The translations under genes were made by a program, and so were the position numbers. 64,000 nucleotides of DNA from Biscogniauxia marginata (lineage: Eukaryota; Ascomycota; Sordariomycetes; Xylariales; Xylariaceae), in contig MU404073.1 in NCBI GenBank assembly GCA_022695795.1, forward strand, positions 186,001 to 250,000, in the 5' to 3' direction. The notes under the pieces are model-generated. The model saw only the letters and a program-made list of their open reading frames with translations. It was not told the DNA's origin and made no database searches. Position 1 is the first letter of the stretch. Each line of letters begins with the position of its first letter. Of the stretch, positions 36,655 through 48,568 are shown piece by piece.

Positions 36655-38725
36655 ACCGGTTAGTATGACTTATGGATGGGGCAGCCGGCCGGGAGAGGGA
36701 AAGCTGTGGATTCGCAATTGTTGGGTCTGAAGTCTGAGGGTTCGTGTTCGAGAGAGGAGAGGCTGGATAGAAGGTTCGGTCAGGGCTCGAATGGCAGATG
36801 TTGGAAAATCAAAAAATATTGTTTACGAGGCTGTGGTTGTCCAGGGGAAAGGAGATATATTTATTATGGAGGCCAGTGGGAAGGAGGAGGTTCACAGTGA
36901 ATCATAGTGCATGATGATGTGTCAGTCTAGAAGGCGGGAGTGGAGGTTGGGTGTCCAATGTTTTCTCTGCGTTGTTGCCAGGGCAGCCAGGCTAGCCCAG
37001 GGCGACAAACTGCTGATGGGTCCCCGGTCGACCCCAGCTATGGCCCCCCCACTTATCCGACCCAATTCTACCCGCACTTGGCCAGATCCAATTGGGTCCC
37101 CAGCCGAGCCCAGCCGACGGGTAACACCACCAAGTCTCAACAATCCCCCCCCTAAGCAAGCCCTAAGGTTCTTTGCGTTTCCTCCAGCCCCCTAAAAACC
37201 ACCTAACCTGGCTGTCTAGGTAAGCTGCCTAGGTACCTAACATTAAATCGATACAAGAACAACAACAACACCGACAACAATAATACACAGTACTAATTAA
37301 TACCTACCTTACCAACCTATCAATCTCGGTATGTCTTACCACTGCATGCAGAAACTGTCTGCCACGTGCTTCTGCAACTTCACTTCTCTTTCCTTCTCTC
37401 ATTATTATTTCCTCTTGTTGTTTCTGTTCCGTCAATGCCCACGGTTATGATAGGCGTCTATATTTACTACTCTACATTTACCCATCTATAAGCCACAATG
37501 AGTTGAACGAATAGCTTCTTCTAGAACATGTAGCCCAATCCTCTTGCGTTCCCATGGGTTTTCCCATCCGATCCAGTAAAGCGTCGGGCATCGTCATCAA
37601 CCCATCAGCGGCATCATCTACCTATCGGCAGCAACAGCTCCGATTGGGCCTTATGGAAATTCGTCCAATGATTCACACGATTAATAATTCTCATGCTTGG
37701 GGTCTCACGATTTTAGTGTTGGTGTTCACGAGCCCCCCTGCCACCGTGAAATGGTAATTACACGAGTTGATACGCACGAACCATGTTGAGGTTTCTAGTT
37801 TAAAAGGAGTATCCCACTTTTTGTTTCTTCTTCGGCTTCTTCTTCTTCTTCTTTTTTCTTTTTCTTTGATTGTCACTGTATCAAGTGGACCCTGATTGGT
37901 AGGTTTCACATGCTTCAAGAGACGAGGCTTGACTCCGGTCCCTTCCATGATTACATATTAGTGTGTTGGTGAAAAAAAAGGAGGATCCGAGGAGGGCCCA
38001 TAAGACTGATGAACATGGTTCATCAACCCAAGTGGCTCCACGACCCTCAGATCTTCAGCGTCCAAGAACCAAGACAACCGACTTTACGGGGTACTTATAC
38101 ATACACTAGACATACAGAATACCTATCCCTTGCATTGCCATCGTTACCTACCTATGATGTTCGGAACTTCTTCCAAACTTTACACTACTGTACACAGGTA
38201 TTCTCCATCCAGCATGTTAAGTCATGCTCTTTCTACCTACCACCGACTGACTTCGTATAAGTGCCCCACGGACGTCAACAAGGTTCTCCCTTCTCCGGAC
38301 ACGGAGAACCCCCAAGAACGGGTCCTTGGGGGATGTGGGTTTACTACCACTTGGTCCTAGTAAGGGCCGACATTGACATTTAGCTATTCTTCTTACGTTA
38401 TTCCCGGCCATTTCTCTATCACCACGCCAAAAAGGTAGGCTTTTCATTATTCCCGTCCCGGGCCTGATTTGTAACAGACAAAACTCGTTAGTCAACCATT
38501 CAAATTGCCCGGCTCGGTGTAGCGTAGGGAACGGCTTTGTTTTTTGTTCTTTGAGTTATAAGTTTCCCCGGCGAGGTGCATATATAGATATATCTTAATA
38601 AACTTAATCTATACCTATCTTATGTTTATACATGTAGTTGTTATATCTTATTTTTATCTTATTTTATTTTCATTTCATTCTCCGCTAGTTTGGAGTTGAG
38701 ACATTTTATACGAACAAACATCACC
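36655..38725. other. Divergent spacer
   Basis: Promoters of the LIM gene (minus) and the MFS gene (plus). CCTAGGTACC motifs lie at 37215-37240, a TTC-rich stretch at about 37827-37862. No coding region supported. Confidence 0.4.
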
Positions 38726-41047
38726 ATGTCTGACTCCGATAAAGAGCTCGGAGACAGTAGGCGCACCGAAGAATCCTCCGTCGAGAATGTGCCGCAGCCG
38801 GATTCTCAACCACAAGAGTTCAAAGAAGGCGGCTATGGCTGGTTAGTTCTTGAAAGGCCTCCGCCTCTTAGGGGAGTCTACCTCCTAAAAAGGTTATCAC
38901 TGTTTAATAACCAATTGCCTATAGGGTTGTCATATTTGGCGTGTTCATACTCAACGCCCACACATGGGGCCTGAACTCTGTATGTGCATATACATATATA
39001 AAAAAGTCATCCATCTTAATAGGGTGAAAGAGAGGAAGAGAGAGACGAAAGTGGGCTAATTAGACGAATCGAAAATCGAAAAACCCTCCAGAGCTTTGCT
39101 GTGTTTTTAGCCTATTACCTAAAAACAAACACTTTCGAGACAACTCCTCTCGCGTATGCCTTCATCGGCGGGTTATCCGTCTCCATAGGTAATCAATCAT
39201 CTCATACGCTCCTTCCCCCCCCCCCCCCTTTCCCTATTCTGCTTACCCAATTCCTATCACACACACCCCACAGATCGTACTTCTTACTCGTCGTCCGCAA
39301 CGAAGAAAACAATCTTGAGATAGCTCCCTTGTGTTTTTTTTGTTTTTTAAAAGTACCTACCGTGCTAACAGAAAGAGAAAAAACTCCGTGTAGCCCTGTT
39401 GGCTTCACCGCTTGCAACGACGCTGGCCGGGTGGAAACGGTTCGGAACAAGTTGGACCATCTTCTTAGGTGCTGTGTTTGAAACGTGTGTGGGCAACCCC
39501 CCCCTCCCCCGACCCATCCGAGCTCTCTACGTGTAGTTACTTACTCGTATCTTGTTCGGGGCACTTGGGGCTTGCTAATTCGCCGGCTGACAGAGTTGGC
39601 TTCCTCGGCTCGTCTTTCGCCTATCAGCTATGGCATATACTGCTCAGCCAGGGAGTCTCATTCGGTCTCGGCATGGGCCTCTGTTTCGTTGCCTCCGCCG
39701 CCGTCCCACCCCAGTGGTTCACAAAGCGTCGGTCGTTCGCCAATGCCATCGGGGCGTCGGGGTCTGGCTTCGGTGGGTTGTGTTACTCGCTCGCAGCCAA
39801 CAGTATGATATCCCGGATCGGGCTACCGTGGACGTTCCGCGTCCTAGCCATCATCTGCTTCGTCGTAAACGGGACGGCTGCTTTCTTCATCCGGGATCGG
39901 AACCGTGACATCGGATCGGTCCACCTGGCCTTCAACTGGAGGCTCTTCAAGCGGCCATCGTTCCTCTTGCTAGAAGCCTGGATGATATTCTCGGTAATTG
40001 GATACACTATCCTCGTCTTCAGTATCGTCGCCTACTGCCAAGCGGTCGGGCTATCAGCTTCCGATGCTTCTCTAGTAGGGGCACTTTTCAACCGTGAGTT
40101 TCAAACTAGCCACTGCGTAAAATAGTAAGATAACCGGACTAATTCTGCGTGCAGTCGCGCAAGGAATCGGCCGTCCCATCATGGGGTTATCAAGTGACTC
40201 CGTTGGGCGTTTGAACGTCGCCAATTTCTGCACGCTATTATGCGGCTTACTTTGCTTATTCCTATGGACGTTCGGTGCTAGGACCCTAGCTGCGTGTGTG
40301 GTCTTCGCTCTGCTAAGTGGCACCGTGGCTGGTGTCATGTGGACGACTATTGCGCCCATATGCGCTGAAGTCGTTGGTCTCGCTCTGATCCCTTCTGGTA
40401 GGTCTTTCTACCTCACCTCGATGACGATCCTAGTCCTAGCAACTTCATGCCCCATCTCTTCTCCCCTACTCCTGATCACCTAAGTCCCAATTGCTAACTG
40501 AAGGAAGCTTTGTCGCTCACCTGGCTCGTGCTCGTCCTGCCAGCGACTTTCGCCGAAGTTATCGGACTGAGCCTGAGAGGGCCGGGATCCTGGGGCTATC
40601 AAGACGCCCAGATATTCACAGCGTTCATGTACATAGGAGCATTCGTCTTTGGTACGTAAGAAAAAGCCCCTCAAACCCCGAGAATAACTCACCCCCCCCC
40701 CCCTTTTTTTTTTCTTCTCAGACCTCCACCCCACTTCCACCAGCCCCCCTTTTCCCGGAAGAACCATCCGGTGTCCACATTACCTCTACGGTACTTTGCT
40801 GTTGTTGTGTGGAGATATTTGATTAACGTTTTTGTTTTCTCCTTCCTACTTTTTAGGCTGGTGTCTCCGAGCTTGGAAAGTCTGGGAGCTGGAGCAGGCC
40901 CACCTGGACAAGGAGCAGCGCGAGCTCGCCATACGCGACAACGGCGTCATATCGGAGGCGGAACTCGAGCGTCACGTCAGCCGCACGCCGACGGTCCGGC
41001 AACGGATATCAGCCCTCAGGGGTCTTTGGGTCATACAGCGTGTGTAG
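38726..41047 (+). CDS. MFS transporter, monocarboxylate-porter type
   Basis: Eight exons: 38726-38841, 38925-38979, 39092-39188, 39394-39484, 39594-40093, 40155-40397, 40508-40651 and 40857-41047; 478 residues. The acidic amino terminus ends in EGGYGWVVIFGVF, the conserved entry into helix 1 of fungal monocarboxylate-type MFS proteins. Next come HTWGLNSSFAVFLAYYL, PLAYAFIGGLSVS, SQGVSFGLGMGLCFV, VPPQWFTKRRSFANAIGASGSG and GRPIMGLSSDSVGR. About 12 transmembrane segments are expected, then a charged carboxy-terminal tail. Substrate unknown; family members move monocarboxylates or related metabolites. Intron 6 uses the second AAG acceptor at 40507; the nearer AAG breaks the frame. The start is the first ATG in frame. 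Confidence 0.88.
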
Positions 41048-41485
41048 TCGGGGTTGAATATATATATATATATATATTTTAAGTATTACGAGTATAACGC
41101 ATCGATGTTATTATATGGGCTAATTAGTCCGCTGAACTACATATAAATACATAGGGACCGGTCCTAGGAACACCGCTATGATGTGCTGGATATGAAATTA
41201 GACGGATATACGATACCGTCAAGATGCCTATGTGGCTAGATGATATAGGTATTCTCAGTACTTTGAACTTTTTGTCACGAAAAAGGAGGCCCGCTTAGCC
41301 AATGTGGTTCTAAGTCTATACTTACATAGGACGGCAGAAGATTAACAACAAGGTTATACACTCCGTGTACACACGAAGGTCTTATACTTTCTTAAATATA
41401 TAGGTACCCCATATAACCAGATAGCCTAGATAGTCAACTACACAAATATCACGCATATCACACTCCTCCTCTCGTGCCCTCGAGA
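41048..41485. other. Convergent spacer with TA repeat
   Basis: 3' ends of two convergent genes. A (TA)n run lies at 41058-41077. Nothing else seen. Confidence 0.5.
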
Positions 41486-44400
41486 TCACCCGCCACGAGC
41501 GAGCTCGATCACCTTGGCGGCCGCCTCGTCGAAGTCGTCGAACGCGAAGAGCGGCAGCCCGCTCTCGGCGATGATGCGCTGGCCCTCCTTCTCGTTCGTG
41601 CCGCGGATCCGCACCACGACCGGTACCGTCATGCGCAGGTCCCGGAACGCGAGGACGACGCCCCTGGCGATCATGTCGCCGAGCGTCAGTCCGCCAAAGA
41701 TGTTGACGAATACGCACTACATGTATATTTTTGTCATTAGTGAGTTATAACGTCGTAATAAAAGATTTTTATGAGAGTGAGGGGTCCAAGGAATGGGTGA
41801 TGGACGTAGCGGCGGAAGGGGGAAGGAGGTGAAGGAAACGAAAAAGGGGGGGAAGAAAGGGGAGAGAAAAAAAAGGAGGGTATGGAGAGTATAAATCCTT
41901 CCAAAGAATAGTTTACCAAAACCCAAAACAAACACAAACAAACGCACCTTCACCCTCGGATCCCTAAGCACGATCTCGAAACTCCTCTTGACCGTCTCGC
42001 TCGTCGCCTTCCCCCCGGTATCCAGAAAATTCGCCGCCGCCCCTCCCGCGTCCGCCAGCGCGTCCACGGTATTCATCGCGAGCCCCGCGCCATTGACCAG
42101 CGTCCCGATGTTTCCCCCGCCGCCGTCGAGCCTCACGTACACGATGCCGTCGTCTTCGTTCTTGTTCCCATTCGTGTCCCTGTCCCTTTCCCTCTCCCCA
42201 CCCCCACCCCCACCCCCACCCCCACTCCCACCACCGTGCACATCCCCGTGCCGCCCGCAGCTCCGGAACGCGGCGTCGTCGAAGCCCAGGCGCGCCCCGA
42301 CGACGCGGAGCGCATACTCGCCGTCCGCGTCCTCGTCTTCGTCCTCCTTGCCGAAGCTATGGCGGTCGGTCGCGCGGTAGGCGACGATGATCCGCGTCTC
42401 GACGAGGAAGGCCTCTTTCTCCCGGAACAGGCCGACCAGCGCCGCGGTCGCGCGCGCGAGAGGCGGTTCGGCGCTCGCGGGGAGGCCGAGGTGCGTCGCG
42501 ACGGCGGGGACGATGCGTTCTCGCAGCGGGTCGTCCAGGTGCGTCTCGGCTGCGGCGGCGGCGGCGGCGTAATCGAAGTCGAACTTCGCTAGGGGCGGCT
42601 GCTCGTCTGAGGAGGAGAGGGCCGGGGCGGCGATGACGCAGGGGCTGTTGGTGGAGCGGTTCACTGTCACGCCGAGAAGTAGGTGGTGGTGGCCCGAAGT
42701 CTGGGGGGCGAGGTCGGATTCGAGTTCCCAGTTGCGATCGAAGTCGAAGATAGAGTTTTTGGTGACGGGGATGCCGCGCCGGCGGAGGAAGTCTAGGGCC
42801 GTGTTCCGTGTTAGGTATATACTACGTGCCTGCTGGGTCACAGGAGGCCCTTGGCACCAGACGGTAGTGATAGTATGTGGCGTGATGCCGGGTTGACGAG
42901 CAGCGGTGTGGATTCCTCTTCGTGAGGGTTGCCGGGATGACGGGTCGCTGGACGTCGTGACGCCGGTGCCGGACGACGTCGACCCGCGCAGCATGGTTTT
43001 CAGGACCGGGCCGAACCTCGACGGGTGGTTGATGATCGCTGCACCGGCCGTCTTGAGAGCGTGGACTTTGGCTAGGGCCGATGGTTCACCGGGCAATGAG
43101 AATGCGCCAGCGTGGCCCATGATACGTTCCGGAACGGCGTTGATACCAGCTACCAATGCAACGATCGGCCTGTTGAGAACGGTAATGTCAGTACGTCTAT
43201 ACCATCCAAGTACCTAGCAGCGTGATCTTTAATAGTCAGTCACCCACTTTGGGTTGCTAGTCGAGGCCCGGTACTCCTTGATCCAGTCGGCAGCTTCGAT
43301 CTCGGCATGTCCTCCGATCTCTCCGATAAGAGCGATACCTTCCGTGTCGCTATCCTCGGCGAGGATGCGCAGTCCGTCCTTCAGGGTCGTGCCGGGCAGA
43401 ATATCACCTCCGACACCAATACACATACTCTGGCCTAGGCCTGCTCGCAGAGTTGACGCGGCGGCTTAATTGCAGTCAGATGGCTACTCGGACGAAGAAA
43501 TTGGTAAGGGGATGCTTACTCTCGTAGCTCAGAGTCCCTGATCTCGCCACGATGCCAATTTTTCCGGGCTCAAAGCACGGTAACGGCTGGAAACCTATAA
43601 AAGGGGAGGAGTATCAATATCGTTGAATCAGGGCCTTGATGTAGGAATGGGTACGGAGATGCAGATATCACGACTAACCTATCCTACATTTGCCCGCAGA
43701 AGATATAATGCCAGGGGAGTTTGCGCCGACTAGCCTTGAGACAGATTGGGTCCTCAGCATGGAATGTATCTAAAAGGGAAAATAAGCTATCCTCTATCTT
43801 CTACAGTAGCATGTCGAAAAAAAAACCCCTATCGAATTTAGCCTCTGTATCACCTACTCTAAGCATGTCATGAAGTGGAATGTGCTCCGCCACGGCGACG
43901 ATGAGCGGAACCTGGGCTTCGATGGCTTCCTCGATGGCGCCGGTAGCTTGGTGAGCGGCAACATAGATACCTGTTGCGTCAGGCTTGAGGGCGTCCATTG
44001 CCTACCGGATTTCAGTCTCCGAGTCTGTTTACACCTAGCTTTCGGGGTTCTCACCTTCCGAACTGTAGGCAGGACCGGCAGGCCAAGATGTTCGCCCTCA
44101 CGACCCGGCGTGACACCACCCACGATATTAGTACCCCATTCTATAGAATCCTTGGCATTGGCAGTTGCCTAGGCTTGGGTTAGCGAATCACGATGTGTAT
44201 CCAAGATAACGACTTGTAGCAGCAGGTGGTAGGCTCGCCTGTCTTCCTATATATCATGGCGTTAGCTAACGAACTAGCGACCGAGATAGTTACAATCACT
44301 TAACCTGTAAACCCCTGGAATATCACCCGTGTATGGCTCCCGATCTTGAGATTTTTTAAAGTTGAGTCGTAAGGACTACGAAGTATGGCAGTATTACCAA

Positions 44401-44488
44401 AACCCCGACTTTCAACGACGGGGTACTTGTAAGTGACCAACCTTGGCACCTTTTCCCGGACCCCTTCACGTACGACTCTGGGAAGCAT
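41486..44488 (-). CDS. Succinyl-CoA-synthetase-like alpha-beta fusion (CoA ligase)
   Basis: Nine exons on the minus strand: 44488-44305, 44246-44239 (8 nt), 44168-44055, 44001-43858, 43769-43679, 43594-43520, 43464-43248, 43169-41948 and 41716-41486; 761 residues. A basic amino terminus looks like a mitochondrial presequence. Residues about 50-330 match the alpha subunit: [62 protein letters not shown] and MGHAGAF, whose His297 is the expected phosphohistidine. The usual NCPG Cys is Ser (ANSPG). The rest resembles the beta subunit, ending [25 protein letters not shown] and [12 protein letters not shown]. The ATP-grasp part is reduced and carries a Gly/Glu/Asp-rich insert (about 510-530). Reaction inferred: nucleotide-dependent acyl-CoA ligation; the true substrate is unknown. 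The 8-nt exon is followed by a GC donor. Confidence 0.82.
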
Positions 44489-45404
44489 GTTCCTTTATGC
44501 AATAGCAGCAGGTGGTATAGGTATCACCTGGACATTGCACAAAACGGGACAAAAATAATAAGAAGAAAAGGAGAAGAATAATGAGGAGAACAGTAAATAA
44601 GAATATGTATTAGGTATGCAGGTATATAAAAGAAGGCCAAGACGTCTAATACGGAGCACCGAATCTGGGAACTAGGTAGCCTGCACTTAAACAGCATCCT
44701 CCTTGCGCCTTCGATCCGGCAACGGTCCTGGATTTGGTGCGGGCTTGGGAAATGTGGTCCTCACCGAGCTGGATATAACCCGGCTATAACGTTTATAGGC
44801 GTAGCAAAGGGGTAGAACATGAATGAACAGAGCAAATAGTAAGAAAGTTAGTGACGCATGCGCCGCCCTAGCATTACCTAGGAAGAGCGTAAATGTGAGA
44901 AAAATGATCCGGTATCGTCCCGATAGAAATAGGTAATATAAAATGAAGTATACCTTGTGGGTTATTCAAGTACTAGCGACCTGCGGCGCTTAGTATGCGT
45001 GTACCTACAGTTTAAGATCACTAACAGAATAACTTGGCTTGCTTAGACACTGTCTACCGTGCTACCTTGGTTACTTACGTGATGATGTCCTTGAAGATGG
45101 CTTAGATGTGCTTCTAGATTGTTTATGTATCTTGCGTTACATAGATCTCTACTAAAAAGCGCCTACCCATTAGCATTGCCAGCTCTAATATCAGAGCTCT
45201 AACGTATTGCCTGAGAGCTTTCCATATTAGTTGGTGTTGGTATTGAGAGGTGATCCCGCAACTAATATCTCGTCCAAGCCCTTTTCGAGGAAAAGGGAGC
45301 TTCTCTTGGATCCCTTGAGTGTGCAATTTTGTCCGGGTTCACGGGTATAAGCCAATAAGTTTCTCGGGCCGCAAGCAGCTTGTAGCTTCTTGCGACAGGC
45401 AGTC
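44489..45404. other. Spacer between two minus-strand genes
   Basis: Promoter of the CoA-ligase gene and 3' region of cox19. No gene supported. Confidence 0.4.
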
Positions 45405-45940
45405 CTAAGATCTGGGAGCATCCGTGTCGACTTTTCCCGAGTCTGAAGCTGACGGTGAATCCGCAAAGCCTAGGTTCTTGAAGCTGTCCCTGGCCATCAA
45501 GTTCCTGGTACGGCAATCTTTTCGTTAGATTTAGGGAGCGAGGTAGAGAGAGAGAGGCCCTGGTTCTTCTTCGCAGATGGCAGGTTAGATTGCTTGCTTA
45601 CCGATCCATCCGACACGCAAGATACGATTTGGCCAATTCGCGGCATTCATCCTCGTTGACGCCCCTGACCTTCTTGATGCACGAGAGATAGCGGGTCATA
45701 ACATGCTTGCATTCACCTGAAGACGGGTAAGCCCGTGATCCAGTTCGTGCCGGGGGTTGGCTTTGATAACTAACCGTCGTGGTCTAAAGGGAAACTTCCA
45801 CGCTGTGGACTGTTGTTCAATGATCAACATTAGATGCTTGTTTTATATGATACGGAGAAGAGGAGGGCATAATGCTATGAGACGTACGGGGTTGGCTTCC
45901 CGGTATAGGGACCTGAGCCTGGACTGCCGAAAGAACTCAT
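45405..45940 (-). CDS. COX19: Cox19 cytochrome c oxidase assembly protein
   Basis: Exons 45940-45888, 45809-45775, 45716-45602 and 45504-45405 on the minus strand; 100 residues. The spliced protein has the Cox19 start (PTPPQRGSFPLDHDGEC), then two perfect CX9C pairs (Cys-KHVMTRYLS-Cys and Cys-RELAKSYLA-Cys), then RMDRNLMARDSFKNLGF. Cox19 is a small soluble protein of the mitochondrial intermembrane space and cytosol, imported through Mia40. It helps copper delivery for cytochrome c oxidase assembly, working with Cox11 in yeast. All splice phases agree, and every exon is needed to recover the family pattern, which makes this one of the safest models in the window. Confidence 0.95.
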
Positions 45941-46900
45941 GGAAAAGCCGGGTGTTTCCCTCAGGCTGATTAATTATAATAGAGTTGACTTTATTTGCTT
46001 CTCATGATAATCCATGAACCACCAACGTCGGTTGCTGTCTGAGAGATAGGTATGTACCGAGTATTGATGAGATGGGATCGAGGCAGGAGACAAACTCACT
46101 TGAAAATTCAAGACGATAACGTATGGTCGACAAGCCATACTGTGCGTACTCCCTACCTGGGTAGGCAGTATCCTTACTATGATTCACCAGCCACAGTGAG
46201 CGACCAATTTAGGTACACGGTGCATAGACCCCGTATTTATCTCCGATTATCCAGTCGACGTCATTGGCCAATGGACCCCTCTCTACGGCACCTAAATTCC
46301 CCCACCCCCCACTTTACAAAATCGGACATTCGATCGAGTGTGGACTAACTCGCAAGATAAGCCGATTGCCAACTCAGCATTTGTGCACAATACACCACCA
46401 CCTAGAAATTGCCCGGTGGTTGCCGGGCGAACAGTGCCGCCAAACCTTGACATCAGTCCGCAGCAAACGGACAAGACAACTGTGCCAAGGTCGTCTAGCC
46501 AATGCCCGAACAGCCCGGCAAACTTGGAAGATGAATTTGGCAGGTAACTAATCTGTAAAGACTGCACAGCCGCTCGCATTCTGCCGGGTTAGAAAGAAAG
46601 CCAGGCTCTCCTTGAGTGCATAACCTGTTCAACCTAGAACCTGCGACTTATTCCCACCACACTACTGCACGCATAACACACTGCTGCTGCTACTACTACT
46701 ACTACTACTACTACTTGATCAATCAGATCCTCCATACGAATTAGAGTTTAGCGGACGGCGAAGTTGACGGAAAAGAAAAAAAAGAGAGAAGGGGAAAAAA
46801 GAAGGAGGTTGCTGCGACATCCCGAAACTTAAACACGCATTAGTCGTCGGCAATTGAGATCTTTTGTATACTTTCGACTCCCCCTCCGAAAGATTAGATC
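45941..46900. other. Divergent spacer with TAC repeat
   Basis: Promoters of cox19 (minus) and the GPI-type gene (plus). CTG/CTA trinucleotide repeat at 46681-46715. No gene supported. Confidence 0.5.
46681..46715. repeat. CTG/CTA trinucleotide microsatellite
   Basis: CTGCTGCTGC runs into eight TAC units, upstream of the gene at 46901. Confidence 0.85.
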
Positions 46901-47706
46901 ATGCGCATAAGACACTACCGGCGTACGGCCCTCCTCTCGATAGCTGCCTCGAGCCTCTGCTTAGCCGACCCCATCGACCCTTTGCGATTCCTCGACGTCT
47001 CCGAGTACTCGGCCGTGCAGAAGCGACAACTCGACTGCCCGGACAACTACTTCAGCTGCGAGGACCGAGGCGCAGCCTTCGCCGGCACATGTTGCGAGAA
47101 CGGACAGTTATGCTCGCTGGACGCCCAAGAACAAGCAGCTTGCTGTCCCACCACGTAAGTTGGATTATATATTTTCTTCGTCTTGTATCCCCCTCCCCCT
47201 CCTTAGCTTTCGCATCGCGAGACTGACGAAAACCTGTTGTTGTCGGACACAGAGCGACCTGCACCGGAGTAGCACCCACAGGCACGACGGCGGCGCCCTC
47301 TTTCGTGAGCAACTCGTACTTCTCCTTCCCCTACATACCGACCTCCTTCGCCAACACGGTGGCGTGCTCGTCGGCGCTGAGCCAATGCTCGAGGAACTAC
47401 CTAGCCTGCGTGTCAGGCCTAGGCGGCGCTAGCGGGGGATACGGCGTGACCATCGTGGTCCCGGGAGGAGGCGGGACGACGATCGCCCCGACGCAAGCGA
47501 CGGTCCCCACGGCAACCGCAACATCGGTCTGCTCGAGTCTGTCATCGGAGGCGTGCTACAACTTGCAAAGTGGCATATGCTCGCAGCCCGGCCAGACGTC
47601 AGGTTTTACCATTGGAGGCGGGAATAATGCGCCGAGGCCGACAGCTGCCTGCGTGGCCGGGGTTATCGCAGGAGTCGGCGTAGGACTCATGGGCGGACAA
47701 TTTTGA
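46901..47706 (+). CDS. Cysteine-rich secreted protein, probably GPI-anchored
   Basis: Exons 46901-47154 and 47253-47706, intron GTAAGT...ACAG in phase 2; 235 residues. A signal peptide is visible (residues 1-22, RRTALLSIAASSLCLA). A KR site (about residue 42) follows, then a Cys-rich region DCPDNYFSC, GTCCENGQLC, AACCPTT and TCTG. This is the pattern of a fungal surface-protein group annotated as GPI-anchored cysteine-rich proteins. A Ser/Thr/Gly-rich middle leads to VCSSLSSEACYNLQSGICS, and the end is a hydrophobic tail (AACVAGVIAGVGVGLMGGQF) typical of a GPI-attachment signal. Likely wall or plasma-membrane surface; role unknown. Confidence 0.8.
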
Positions 47707-48568
47707 TGATTTTAAAGAAAGAAATAATAAAGAGGGAGCAACAAAAGGGGGGGAATCTTGGGACTGGAGTAGGGTCGATATAGGTGAGCTCCAAACTGAA
47801 ATGAATCATGGAAGGGGAGCGTAGATGGGATGATGTTGACGATTTTCATGATGGTCCATTTATTGTTTGTATATGTTAGCATATGTAGATATGTCTGGTT
47901 GGCAGGATCTGGCAAGGGGTTTACATAGAACGGCAACGGATAATGGGCCCTTGATAACTTTCAATGTGGTGAGGATCAATACATATGGTTGGTATAAGAG
48001 GGTTGAGAGGACCAATGAACAAACCCTCGGAATTAAACAGTACGAAGTGCAGAGAGCCAGGGGGGTGAAAAAAGAGGAATAATGCACCACACGTGACCCC
48101 TTTCTTCTTTTCTTCTCTTTTGCCTTAATTTTTTACACTTGAAATAAACCTAATTCTCTAGTCTGTCTTCTATCAATATATGAAGTTAAATGAGTATTGA
48201 AACGGGTAATGGAACGATGGCTGTGGGGATTAGGGAGACGAAAGTACCAACTGAGGCCGTTAGCGAGTGAGCTTACACAGTAGCTTATTTCTCGCTTTAA
48301 GTTAGGTACCTACTGATCACCCCTCTCTAACAGGAAATCCCCGTCTTTATCAACCTCGACAAGCAAACTAACCTACCTTAGGTACTTTAGATATTCACAG
48401 ATACTCACGCCTAACACACCAAATCTGGAATGAATGCATCTCCATAATGCCCTGTCCAGATGCCCAGAAGGTTTCCCTTTTTAACATCGGCTTTGGGGAA
48501 TTTGACGGTTGAATCTGAGTGAGCTGTCCTGCTGGCTCGGGCGCAGCACGACACTTATTATTATCGAG
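47707..48568. other. Spacer between two plus-strand genes
   Basis: 3' region of the GPI-type gene and promoter of npr3. A TAGGTACCTACT motif lies at about 48305. No gene supported. Confidence 0.4.
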
